Shown: in pieces, positions 26,707 through 34,693 of the stretch
Layout of the letters: the number at the start of each line of letters is the position of its first letter
Numbering within the stretch: position 1 is the stretch's first letter
DNA from: an uncultured Rhodospirillaceae bacterium
GTDB taxonomy: Bacteria > Pseudomonadota > Alphaproteobacteria > Rhodospirillales > Magnetospirillaceae
DNA length: 64,000 bases
Direction of reading: 5' to 3'
Assembly: GCA_937887565.1 (NCBI GenBank)
Contig: CALABS010000011.1
Coordinates: forward strand, 1 to 64,000
Position numbers and translations under genes: made by a program
The notes under the pieces: model-generated
What the model was told of the DNA's origin: nothing
Database searches by the model: none
Seen by the model: only the letters and a program-made list of their open reading frames with translations

Positions 26707-27207
26707 ATGCTGCGCCCGGGGCTCTCGCTCGCCGCCGTGGTCATCGTGCTCGACCAGATGACCAAGGCGTGGACCATCGACGTCATGCGGCCGCTGGGGG
26801 TGTGGGAGACGCCGTTCCATTCGTCCACCCGTATCGAGGTGCTGCCGTTCTTCGATCTGGTGATGGCGTGGAACCGGGGAGTCAGTTTCGGCATCTTCAA
26901 CAACGGCGGTCCGTGGAACGCCATGTTGCTGAGCGTGCTGTCGGCGGTCATCTGCGTCGCGCTGGTGGCATGGATGCGCAAGGTCCAGTCGCTGCCGGTC
27001 TCGCTGGCGCTGGGCGGCATCGTCGGCGGGGCGCTCGGCAACGTCATCGACCGCGTCCGTTTCGGCGCCGTCGCCGACTTCCTGGACGTCCACGTGATGG
27101 GCTATCACTGGCCCGCCTTCAATTTGGCGGATTCGGCCATTACGGTCGGCGCGATCCTGCTGGTGCTGGACTCCTTGTTTGCTCGCCCCAATTCGTCTAA
27201 GAATTAG
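26707..27207 (+). CDS. lspA: Lipoprotein signal peptidase (signal peptidase II)
   Basis: Inner-membrane aspartic protease that removes the signal peptide of prolipoproteins. The 166-residue product has four hydrophobic segments. The two conserved catalytic blocks are NVIDRVRFGAVADFLDVH and AFNLADSAI, each with an essential Asp. It is probably cotranscribed with ileS and the lipoprotein gene that follows, which is itself a likely LspA substrate. Confidence 0.97.
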   Translation: MLRPGLSLAAVVIVLDQMTKAWTIDVMRPLGVWETPFHSSTRIEVLPFFDLVMAWNRGVSFGIFNNGGPWNAMLLSVLSAVICVALVAWMRKVQSLPVSLALGGIVGGALGNVIDRVRFGAVADFLDVHVMGYHWPAFNLADSAITVGAILLVLDSLFARPNSSKN

Positions 27208-27212
27208 GCCCT

Positions 27213-27794
27213 ATGACGACCAAGACCTTCGCCCTGGCCCGCGCCCTCGCCGTTCCCGCCGCCGCCCTGCTGCTGGCGGCAAGTCTCTCCGGCTGTAGCG
27301 ACGCCCGCCGCGCGCTCGGCTACGAGAAGACCGCGCCCGACGAATTCCAGGTCGTCGAACGGGCGCCGCTGTCCATGCCGCCCGACTTCACCCTGCGCCC
27401 GCCGGCGCCGGGAGCGGTGCGCCCGCAGGAGGGCTCGACCCGCGACCAGGCGCGCCAGGCCCTGCTCGGCAACCGGGCCGGCACGCCGATCTCCACCCAG
27501 GGCCGCACCCAGGGCGACATGGTGATGTTGCAGAAGGCGGGGGCCGATCGCATCCAGACCGACATCCGCAACCTGATCAACAAGGAGACCCAGGCGCTGG
27601 CCGACGCCGACAAGAGCTTCACCGACAAGCTGGTGTTCTGGCGCAAGCCCGAGCCTTATGGCCAGGCCGTCGACGCCACCAAGGAGGCGCAGCGCCTGCG
27701 CGAGAACCAGGCGCTCGGCAAGGCGGTCACCGAGGGCGAGACCCCGGTCATCAAGCGGCGCAAGAAGGGCATGCTGGAAGGCGTGTTCGACTGA
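27213..27794 (+). CDS. BamF-like / DUF3035 lipoprotein
   Basis: A 193-residue lipoprotein with a signal peptide ending in LAASLSGC, whose Cys (about residue 28) would be lipidated. The APDEFQVVERAPLSMPPDF segment is characteristic of the DUF3035 family. Some alphaproteobacterial members are described as BamF of the outer-membrane barrel assembly machine. The C-terminal half is rich in charged residues. It starts 5 nt after lspA, in the same operon. Confidence 0.8.
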   Translation: MTTKTFALARALAVPAAALLLAASLSGCSDARRALGYEKTAPDEFQVVERAPLSMPPDFTLRPPAPGAVRPQEGSTRDQARQALLGNRAGTPISTQGRTQGDMVMLQKAGADRIQTDIRNLINKETQALADADKSFTDKLVFWRKPEPYGQAVDATKEAQRLRENQALGKAVTEGETPVIKRRKKGMLEGVFD

Positions 27795-27886
27795 CGCCGC
27801 ATGCGGCGGCGTTCCGCGCCGCCTTGCCGGCGCCACATTCCCCCCTTATATGAGCCTCGCCCGCAAGGGAATCCGCCGGAGGTATC

Positions 27887-29308
27887 ATGCGTAATCCACG
27901 CCTGAGGAAGTGGGGCGCCGTCACGGCCCTCTGCCTGTCGCTGTCCGCGCCGCTGCCGTCGGCGGCCAAGGTCTTCGATCCCGCCGTCTTCACCCTCGAC
28001 AACGGCATGCGCGTCGTGGTGGTCGAGAACCACCGCGCCCCCATCGCCACCCACATGGTGTGGTACCGGGTCGGCGCCGCCGACGAACCGGCCGGCAAGA
28101 GCGGCATCGCCCACCTGCTGGAACACCTGATGTTCAAGGGCACCCCGGACATCCCGCCGGGCGAGTTCTCGAAGATCGTCGCCCGCCATGGCGGGCGCGA
28201 CAACGCCTTCACCTCGTCGGACTACACCGCCTATTTCCAGAACGTCGCCACCGACCGCCTGGAGTTGGTGATGAAGATGGAAGCCGACCGCATGCGAAAC
28301 CTGACGCTGGACGACCACAACGTGGTCACCGAGCGCGCCGTGGTCGAGGAGGAGCGCCGCTCGCGCACCGACAACAACCCCAACGCCCTGCTGTCCGAGC
28401 GCATGGAGGCGGCCCTTTACGTCAACCACCCCTACCGCCGGCCGGTGATCGGCTGGGGCAGCGAGATCGCCCGCCTGGACCGCGCCGACGCCGAGGCCTT
28501 CTACAAGACCTGGTACGCCCCCAACAACGCCATCCTGGTGGTGGCCGGCGACGTGAAGCCGGACGAGGTGCTGGAGCTGGCCCGGAAATATTACGGCCCC
28601 CTCAAGCCCGAGGCCATTCCCGACCGCGAGAAACTGCGGGCCGAGGAGCCGCCCCAGGTGGCGGCGCGGCGGGTGGTGCTGGAGGACCCGCGCGTCCAGC
28701 AGCCGTCGTGGACCCGCCTCTACGTCGCCCCCAGCTACAACGAGGGCCGCCGCGAGCTGGCCTATCCGCTGCAGGTGCTGTCCGAGATCCTGGGCGGCGG
28801 CGCCACCAGCCGGCTGTACAAGTCGCTGGTGGTGGACCAGGGGCTGGCCGCCGGGGCCGGCGTCTGGTACGACCCGTCGGCGCTGGACTTCGCCACCTTC
28901 GGTTTCGGGATCACGCCGCGCCCGGACGTCCCGGTCGGCAAGATCGAGGCGGCCCTGGAGGCCGAATTGGGCAAGCTGGCGAAGGCGGGCATCTCGGCCG
29001 AGGAGGTCGAGCGCGCCAAGAGCCGCCTGCGCGCCAACGTCACCTATGCCCGCGATTCGCTGCACACCGCCGCCCAGGTGCTGGGCGAGGCCCTGGCCAC
29101 CGGCCAGACCGTCGAGGATGTGGAGGCCTGGCCCGAGCGCATCGCCGCCGTCACCCCCGAGCAGGTCAACGAGGCGGCCCGCGCGGTGCTCGACGAAACG
29201 GCCTCGGTGACCGGCGTCCTGCTGCCCAAGGCCGGCGGCGGACAGACCGCCCAGTCGTCGTCGCCGTCCGCCGTTCCCCATGCCCAGCCCGCCCGCGAGG
29301 TCCGCTGA
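27887..29308 (+). CDS. M16 family zinc peptidase, catalytic
   Basis: Secreted pitrilysin-type metallopeptidase of 473 residues. A signal peptide covers about residues 1-27. The inverted zinc motif HLLEH lies near residue 80 (GIAHLLEHLMFKGT), with the downstream Glu in RAVVEEERRSR. The C-terminal half is the second M16 domain, with LGGGATSRLYKSL. It overlaps the next gene (TGATG); the pair probably forms a heterodimer like other bacterial M16 pairs. Confidence 0.93.
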   Translation: MRNPRLRKWGAVTALCLSLSAPLPSAAKVFDPAVFTLDNGMRVVVVENHRAPIATHMVWYRVGAADEPAGKSGIAHLLEHLMFKGTPDIPPGEFSKIVARHGGRDNAFTSSDYTAYFQNVATDRLELVMKMEADRMRNLTLDDHNVVTERAVVEEERRSRTDNNPNALLSERMEAALYVNHPYRRPVIGWGSEIARLDRADAEAFYKTWYAPNNAILVVAGDVKPDEVLELARKYYGPLKPEAIPDREKLRAEEPPQVAARRVVLEDPRVQQPSWTRLYVAPSYNEGRRELAYPLQVLSEILGGGATSRLYKSLVVDQGLAAGAGVWYDPSALDFATFGFGITPRPDVPVGKIEAALEAELGKLAKAGISAEEVERAKSRLRANVTYARDSLHTAAQVLGEALATGQTVEDVEAWPERIAAVTPEQVNEAARAVLDETASVTGVLLPKAGGGQTAQSSSPSAVPHAQPAREVR

Positions 29309-30636
29309 TGATGATCCGCCGTCTCGCCTTCCTGCTGCCCCTCCTCGCCCTGCTGGGCGCCGCGCCCGCCGGCGCGGTCACCGTCGAGCGGGTCACCAGC
29401 CCCAACGGCATCGAGGCCTGGCTGGTGCAGGACCACACCAATCCCATCATCGCCGTCGAGGCCGCCTTCCGGGGCGGCGCCGCCACCGATCCGGCCGGCA
29501 AGGCGGGGCTGGCCAACATGGTCTCGGCCCTGCTGGACGAGGGCGCCGGGCCCCATGACAGCCAGGCCTTCCAGGGCAAGCTGGAGGACCTGGCCATCGG
29601 CCTGTCCTTCGACGCCGGCCGCGACACCTTCCGCGGCCACCTCAAGACCCTGACCGAGAACCGCGACACCGCCTTCGAGCTGTTCCGGCTGGCGCTGACC
29701 GAACCCCGCTTCGACAAGGAGCCGGTGGAGCGCATCCGCAGCCAGATCCAGACCATCCTCAAGCGCGAGCTGCAGAACCCCAACACCGTCGCGATCCGCG
29801 AGTGGAACCGGGTGGTGTTCGCCGGCCATCCCTACGCCTCGCCGGTCAACGGCACCCCCGAGACGGTGGCCAAGCTGACCGTCGCCGACCTCAAGGGATG
29901 GACCAGGAAGCACCTGGCCCGCGACGCCCTGGTGATCGGCGTCGTCGGCGACATTACCCCCGAGGCGCTGGGGCCGCTGCTGGACAAGACCTTCGGCGCC
30001 CTGCCGGCCAAGGCGGCCAAGGTCGAGGTCCCCTACACCACCCCCAAGGCGCCCGGCCGCACCATCGTCATCCCCCGCGACAACCCGCAAAGCGTCGCCA
30101 TGTTCGGCGAGGGCGGCATCAAGCGCGACGACCCCGACTGGTACGCCGCCTACGTCATGAACTACATCCTCGGCGGCGGCGGCTTCTCGTCGCGGCTGAC
30201 CGAGGAAGTCCGCGAGAAGCGCGGCCTGGCCTATTCCGTCTATTCCTACCTGATGCCCCTCGATCACGCCGCCGTGGTGATGGGCGGCGTCGCCACCCAG
30301 AACGCGCGGCTGGCCGAATCGCTCAACATCATCAAGGACGAATGGAGGCGGATGCGCGAGGAGGGGCCGACGCCCCAGGAGCTCGACGACGCCAAGACCT
30401 ACCTGACCGGCTCGTTCCCGCTGCAGCTGGACTCCACCGTCGCCATCGCCGGCCTGCTGGTGGCCATGCAATTGGACGACCTGGGCATCGACTACCTGGA
30501 CAAGCGCAACGGCTATATGGAGGCGGTCAGCCTGAAGGACGTCAACCGCGTCGCCAAGCGCCTGCTCGACCCCGCCCGCCTGACCACGGTCGTCGTCGGC
30601 AAGCCCGACGGCGTGCAGGCGAGCGAGGCGAGATAA
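29308..30636 (+). CDS. M16 family peptidase-like protein, non-catalytic partner
   Basis: The 442-residue product has an N-terminal signal peptide (about residues 1-22) and the M16 fold but lacks the HxxEH zinc motif. At the corresponding place is LANMVSALLDEGAGP. It keeps the substrate-binding segment LGGGGFSSRLTEEVREKRGLAYSV, including the conserved Arg-Tyr region. The ATG overlaps the stop of the catalytic gene, so the two are probably cotranslated. It ends 5 nt before the convergent MaoC gene. Confidence 0.92.
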   Translation: MMIRRLAFLLPLLALLGAAPAGAVTVERVTSPNGIEAWLVQDHTNPIIAVEAAFRGGAATDPAGKAGLANMVSALLDEGAGPHDSQAFQGKLEDLAIGLSFDAGRDTFRGHLKTLTENRDTAFELFRLALTEPRFDKEPVERIRSQIQTILKRELQNPNTVAIREWNRVVFAGHPYASPVNGTPETVAKLTVADLKGWTRKHLARDALVIGVVGDITPEALGPLLDKTFGALPAKAAKVEVPYTTPKAPGRTIVIPRDNPQSVAMFGEGGIKRDDPDWYAAYVMNYILGGGGFSSRLTEEVREKRGLAYSVYSYLMPLDHAAVVMGGVATQNARLAESLNIIKDEWRRMREEGPTPQELDDAKTYLTGSFPLQLDSTVAIAGLLVAMQLDDLGIDYLDKRNGYMEAVSLKDVNRVAKRLLDPARLTTVVVGKPDGVQASEAR

Positions 30637-30641
30637 CGGGA

Positions 30642-31073
30642 TCAGCCCTTCGACGGCACCATCAGCGTGGCCTCGCCGTCGACCACCACCTTGCCGCCCA
30701 CCTCGCAGGTGGTCTTGAAGGTGACGAACTTCTTGTCCGGATTGGTGGCGGTGACCTCGACCTTGGCGGTCACCGTGTCGCCGATGCGAACCGGGGCCTT
30801 GAACTTCAAGAGCTGCGACACGTAGATGCAGCCCGGCCCCGGCATCTTCATGCCGAAGACGGTGGAGATGAAGGCCGCCGACAGCATGCCGTGAGCGATG
30901 CGGCCCTTGAACAGGGTGTCGCGCGCGAATTCCTCGTTGACGTGGACCGGGTTGAAGTCGCCCGAGACGCCGGCGAAGGCGGCGATGTCGGCCTCGGTGA
31001 CGGTCTTGGCGAAAACCGCCGACATGCCCACGCTCAATTCCTCGAAATAATAGCCGTTCAGGTCCCCGCTCAT
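30642..31073 (-). CDS. MaoC-like (R)-specific enoyl-CoA hydratase
   Basis: Probably hydrates trans-2-enoyl-CoA to (R)-3-hydroxyacyl-CoA. In PHA-forming bacteria PhaJ does this to feed polymer synthesis. The 143-residue product has a single hot-dog domain with the hydratase motif DFNPVH (about residues 40-45) and GRIAHGMLSAAF, which hold the catalytic Asp and His. AAGGAG lies 6 nt before the ATG at 31073, so this start is preferred over the ATG at 31079. The PHA role is an inference. Confidence 0.88.
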   Translation of the reverse strand: MSGDLNGYYFEELSVGMSAVFAKTVTEADIAAFAGVSGDFNPVHVNEEFARDTLFKGRIAHGMLSAAFISTVFGMKMPGPGCIYVSQLLKFKAPVRIGDTVTAKVEVTATNPDKKFVTFKTTCEVGGKVVVDGEATLMVPSKG

Positions 31074-31229
31074 GGCCATCTCCTTGTTGTGTGCGCCCGT
31101 GGGGCGAATGGTGCACCGCAGTATAGGCGCCGGCCGGCCGCCCCACAACGACCGGGGGGCGGGATTCCCGCGATTGTAAAATGGGCCCGCCTGTGGCGGA
31201 ATGCCCTCGCCTGCCGAGGGAGACCGCCC

Positions 31230-31508
31230 GTGACCGTCCGATTTCCGCTCCTGCTCGTGATCCTCGCGCTTTCGGGCTGCGCCGCCAGTTCGGTGCCGTG
31301 GCAGAATCCGTCGGTGCCCAACGAGCAGTGGAGCCGCGACTGGAGCTCGTGCCGCCGGTGGGCCGAGACCCAGGTCGGCTACCGCGAGGGTGACGGCGCC
31401 TCGCCCTTCCGCGACTACGACCGCTCGCGCGCCAAGCGCCAGGCCGACGCCCTGGCCGGGTCGTGCATGCGCGACCGCGGCTACGTCCCCGCCCCCCGGA
31501 GCAAATGA
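31230..31508 (+). CDS. Small lipoprotein of unknown function
   Basis: A 92-residue protein with a GTG start preceded by GAGGGAG. The N terminus is a lipoprotein signal with lipobox LALSGC (Cys about residue 17). The mature part is charged and has two further cysteines (SSCRRWAE and GSCMRDRGYVP) that could pair in the periplasm. Its stop overlaps the next gene (ATGATG), so the two are coupled. Family not recognised. Confidence 0.75.
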   Translation: MTVRFPLLLVILALSGCAASSVPWQNPSVPNEQWSRDWSSCRRWAETQVGYREGDGASPFRDYDRSRAKRQADALAGSCMRDRGYVPAPRSK

Positions 31509-31951
31509 TGACCCCGCGCCACCTTTCGCCGTTCGCCGCCCTTTTGGCCCTCGCCCTGCCGGCCGCGGCTGCCGACCTGCCGCAGTTCCCCAAGATCGGC
31601 CCGCCGCAGCCGCTGCCCGAGCCATCCTGCGACATCGCCCAGGCCAGCGACGGCGCCTGGCTGCTGGGCCGCTGGGTGGCGCCGGGCACCCGCTGGAGCT
31701 TCGAGCGCCAGGGTGCCGGCATCGATTGGACCCTGGACCGCAAGGGCACGGTCAACGAGGGTTTCGGCTGGCGTGAGGGCGCCACCATCACCGGCACCGT
31801 CGAGGCGGTGACCGGTTGCACCGTCGCGCTGAAGGCCGGCGAGGGCGCCTTCCTGTTCGAGGGCGTGCTGACAGACGGCGGCAAGCTTTACGGCTTCGCC
31901 CTCAACCCCAAGGGCGACACGGTGCGGTTCGTGTTGCGGCGGGAGAGGTGA
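31508..31951 (+). CDS. Secreted periplasmic protein of unknown function
   Basis: A 147-residue protein with a cleavable signal (about residues 1-21, ending AAA). The mature part has two cysteines (SCDIAQ and TGCTVAL), a WLLGRWVAPGTRWSFERQG segment, and regular beta-rich spacing. Two ATG codons (31505, 31508) are possible; the second has GGAG at 6 nt. It is cotranslated with the lipoprotein before it. Family not recognised. Confidence 0.7.
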   Translation: MTPRHLSPFAALLALALPAAAADLPQFPKIGPPQPLPEPSCDIAQASDGAWLLGRWVAPGTRWSFERQGAGIDWTLDRKGTVNEGFGWREGATITGTVEAVTGCTVALKAGEGAFLFEGVLTDGGKLYGFALNPKGDTVRFVLRRER

Positions 31952-32592
31952 GGCACTACGCCCGCTTCGGGCGTGCGTCCGATACGGAATGGCGGCTCGA
32001 TGTCAGCGGACAGCGGTTAGATCGTCTGCATCACGGGCCTGACTACGAGAGCATCGTATCGACCGTCGCGGCATCGATGCAAATCGAGCTCGAGACAGAT
32101 TCCATGGTGAATTTGGGTTCACGAGCCATCCTTAGAGTCGCGGTGTGCCCGGAACTCGTGGACCTGTTCCACAATTCCGCTTCCGGCTATCGCGCCCAAT
32201 ACTATTTCAGCCCGAAGGAGGGCGACCGAGCCAATCGATACGCTCTTGAGGCTATGATCCCGCGCCTCCGGCAAGCCTGCCGCTCCCATCACTCTTGGCG
32301 GATGATCGAGGCGTCCCTCGCCCACCCGCAGGCAAAGATTTGGATACATCAGGGCCTATGGCATCGCCGGATTCCGAAGCTCATGAGGAACCTTCATGTC
32401 GCGCGATGGGACGCGAATGCGCCGCTGTTCCGCCCCGAGAAGCCTAGGGCTCGCTTCTGGGCCTCACTGACCCCGGATCAGGAACATCGCTTGGTCATCA
32501 AGGGCGGTTTCGTCACCCACGACTTCAACACCGCAATGAACCCGAAAAAGGAGGAACGCAGCCAGGAGCTTCACGATTTCGGTTTCAGCTGA
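31948..32592 (+). CDS. Hypothetical protein, possible acquired gene
   Basis: An open frame of 214 codons from a GTG that overlaps the preceding stop. An alternative start is the ATG at 32104. The product is basic, has no signal or membrane segment, and contains KIWIHQGLWHRRIPKLMRNL in the middle. The base composition is clearly lower in GC and the codon use less biased than in neighbouring genes, which suggests recent acquisition. It overlaps the convergent GH13 gene by 8 bp. Family not recognised. Confidence 0.5.
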   Translation: MRHYARFGRASDTEWRLDVSGQRLDRLHHGPDYESIVSTVAASMQIELETDSMVNLGSRAILRVAVCPELVDLFHNSASGYRAQYYFSPKEGDRANRYALEAMIPRLRQACRSHHSWRMIEASLAHPQAKIWIHQGLWHRRIPKLMRNLHVARWDANAPLFRPEKPRARFWASLTPDQEHRLVIKGGFVTHDFNTAMNPKKEERSQELHDFGFS

Positions 32593-34162
32593 CCGCTGCG
32601 ACGAACGCCGCCCCCCACGAGGGGAAGACCAGCTCCCCGCCCTCGACGGCGCAGCCGATGCTTTCCACCACCTCGCCGGCCAGCGGCAGCGGCAGCCGCA
32701 GCGGCCCCGGCGACGGATTGAACACGCACAAGGTCCGCCGCTCGCCCAGGCGGCGTTCGACGGCCAGGGCGTCGGCGCCCATCTCCACCAGGGTCAGCTC
32801 ACCCTCCAGCAATTCGGGTCGCGTCTTGCGCCATGCCAGCAGTCGGCGGAGCGTGTTGAGCGGGCTGGCGGGATCGGCGTCCTGGACCTCCACCGCCAGG
32901 GCGCGGTGGGACTCGGGGATGGGCAGCCAGGGATCGGCGGTGCTGAAGCCGCCGTCGCGGGTCCACGGCATGGGTGTGCGGCTGCCGTCGCGCCCCTTGT
33001 AGTCGGGCCAGAAGGCGGTGCCGAACGGATCGCGCAGGCGCTCGAAAGGGATATCGGCCTCGGGCAGGCCCAGTTCCTCGCCCTGGTACAGGCAGATGGT
33101 GCCGCGCAGGCTGACCAGCAGCGCCAGCAGCATCCGCGCCGACGCGGGAGAGCCGTCGCCCCAGCGGCTGACCACCCGCTCGATGTCGTGGTTGGAGAAC
33201 GCCCAGCACAGCCAGCCGTCGCCGATCTTGGCCTCGACCTCGGCGATGGTGGCCCGTATCCTCTCGGCCGAGAACGGGCGCCGCATCAGGCCCAGGGAAT
33301 AGGCCTTGTGCAGGCGGTCGTCGCTGGCGGTGTAGGTGCCGGCGCGCTCGATGGGGTCGCCGACGCTGGACAGTTCGGCGATGGTGGTGGTGCCGGGATA
33401 GGCGTCCATCAGGGCGCGTATGCGCTCGAGGACGGGCAGCGCCTCGGCCCGGACCATGTCGTGGACGTGCTCCTGCATGGCGAAGGGCTTGGCGGGAATC
33501 TCCGTCACCGGGCGCGACGGGTTGTCGCGCAGCAGATCGTCGTGCAGCAGGAAATCCACCGCGTCGAGGCGGAAGCCGTCCACCCCCAGCTCCAGCCAGA
33601 ACCGGCCGACGTCGAGGATCGCCTCGGCCACCGCCGGCTCGCGCCAGTTCAGGGCCGGCTGGCACGACAGGAAATGGTGCAGGTAGTACTGGCGGCGGCG
33701 CGGCTCCCAGGTCCAGGCGGCGCCGCCGAACACGCTCAGCCAGTTGCTGGGCGGGGTGCCGTCGGGACGGGGGTCGGCCCAGACGTACCAGTCCGCCCTG
33801 GCGCCGTCGCGCGCGGCGCGGCTGTCCGCGAACCACGGATGGGCGTCCGAGGTATGGCTCCACACCATGTCGATCAACACCCTGAGGCCAAGGCGGTGGG
33901 CCTCGGCCAGCAGGCGGCGGAACTCGCCAAGGGTGCCGAACAGCGGATCGACGGCGCGGTAATCGGCGACGTCGTAGCCGAAATCTCGCATGGGCGAGCG
34001 GAAGAACGGGGTGATCCACACCGCATCCACCCCCAGCGCGGCCACATAGGGCAGGCGGCGGCGAATCCCCGCCAGGTCGCCCACCCCGTCGCCGTCGCTG
34101 TCCTGGAAGCTGCGCGGACAGATCTGGTAGACCACCGCGCCCCGCCACCATTCCCCCGCCAT
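32585..34162 (-). CDS. GH13 alpha-glucosidase / oligo-1,6-glucosidase
   Basis: Hydrolyses or transfers alpha-linked glucose residues. The 525-residue product has the (beta/alpha)8 barrel with DMVWSHTSDAHPWF (region I), GVDGFRLDAVDF (region II, nucleophile Asp), TTTIAELSS (region III, acid Glu) and AFSNHDIERV (region IV). A C-terminal beta domain starts about residue 440. The ATG at 34162 has GGAGG at 6 nt; a GTG at 34201 is possible but has no such site. No signal peptide, so it acts in the cytoplasm. Exact substrate unknown. Confidence 0.92.
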   Translation of the reverse strand: MAGEWWRGAVVYQICPRSFQDSDGDGVGDLAGIRRRLPYVAALGVDAVWITPFFRSPMRDFGYDVADYRAVDPLFGTLGEFRRLLAEAHRLGLRVLIDMVWSHTSDAHPWFADSRAARDGARADWYVWADPRPDGTPPSNWLSVFGGAAWTWEPRRRQYYLHHFLSCQPALNWREPAVAEAILDVGRFWLELGVDGFRLDAVDFLLHDDLLRDNPSRPVTEIPAKPFAMQEHVHDMVRAEALPVLERIRALMDAYPGTTTIAELSSVGDPIERAGTYTASDDRLHKAYSLGLMRRPFSAERIRATIAEVEAKIGDGWLCWAFSNHDIERVVSRWGDGSPASARMLLALLVSLRGTICLYQGEELGLPEADIPFERLRDPFGTAFWPDYKGRDGSRTPMPWTRDGGFSTADPWLPIPESHRALAVEVQDADPASPLNTLRRLLAWRKTRPELLEGELTLVEMGADALAVERRLGERRTLCVFNPSPGPLRLPLPLAGEVVESIGCAVEGGELVFPSWGAAFVAAVS

Positions 34163-34226
34163 GCGGCGCCTCCGTCCCGAAAGGGGCAGGGTGGCCGTCA
34201 CCGGGTTAGCAGCGGGTTAACAGGCG

Positions 34227-34544
34227 TCAATGTCCCGGGCGGTGGGCGGCCGCGCCGCCGGCGGATCGGGCCGGCGGATGGGGATCGCCCCCTTCGTCGT
34301 CCTCGCCCTCGGCCTTGACCTTGACCATGAAGCCGCGCAGGGCCCAGCCGACGCCGTAGCCCAGGGCGATGAACAGCCACAGCCCCGACATCAGGAACAC
34401 CACCGCCAGGCTGATGGATTCGGGTCCCCGGCCGAAGACGCCCAGCGCCCACAGCATCGGCGTTCCGAACACGACCGCCAAGCCGCCGGCCACGCCCAGA
34501 CGGGTCCAGCCGCCGGGCCGCAGCCAAGAGAACCTATAGACCAT
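34227..34544 (-). CDS. Small two-helix membrane protein
   Basis: A 105-residue protein that starts MVYRFSWLRPGGWTRL, with GGAGG 6 nt upstream. Two membrane segments lie at about residues 18-36 and 47-68, followed by a basic GFMVKVKAEGEDD stretch and a His/Pro-rich tail (DPHPPARS, AAAHRPGH). It lies 64 nt upstream of the GH13 gene in the same orientation, possibly as an operon. Function unknown. Confidence 0.7.
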   Translation of the reverse strand: MVYRFSWLRPGGWTRLGVAGGLAVVFGTPMLWALGVFGRGPESISLAVVFLMSGLWLFIALGYGVGWALRGFMVKVKAEGEDDEGGDPHPPARSAGGAAAHRPGH

Positions 34545-34693
34545 CGGCCGCCTCCCCCTCCACGCACCACCTGCGGAAAGTCTCCGCCTTTCCGACCCTG
34601 TCCGCAACAATCGCCTCCAAGGGCAGAAAACCGTGGCGCGGACAGGCGGCGAGACTGTATCTCTTGGAATGGGGACTGTTGGAGCACGGGCGG

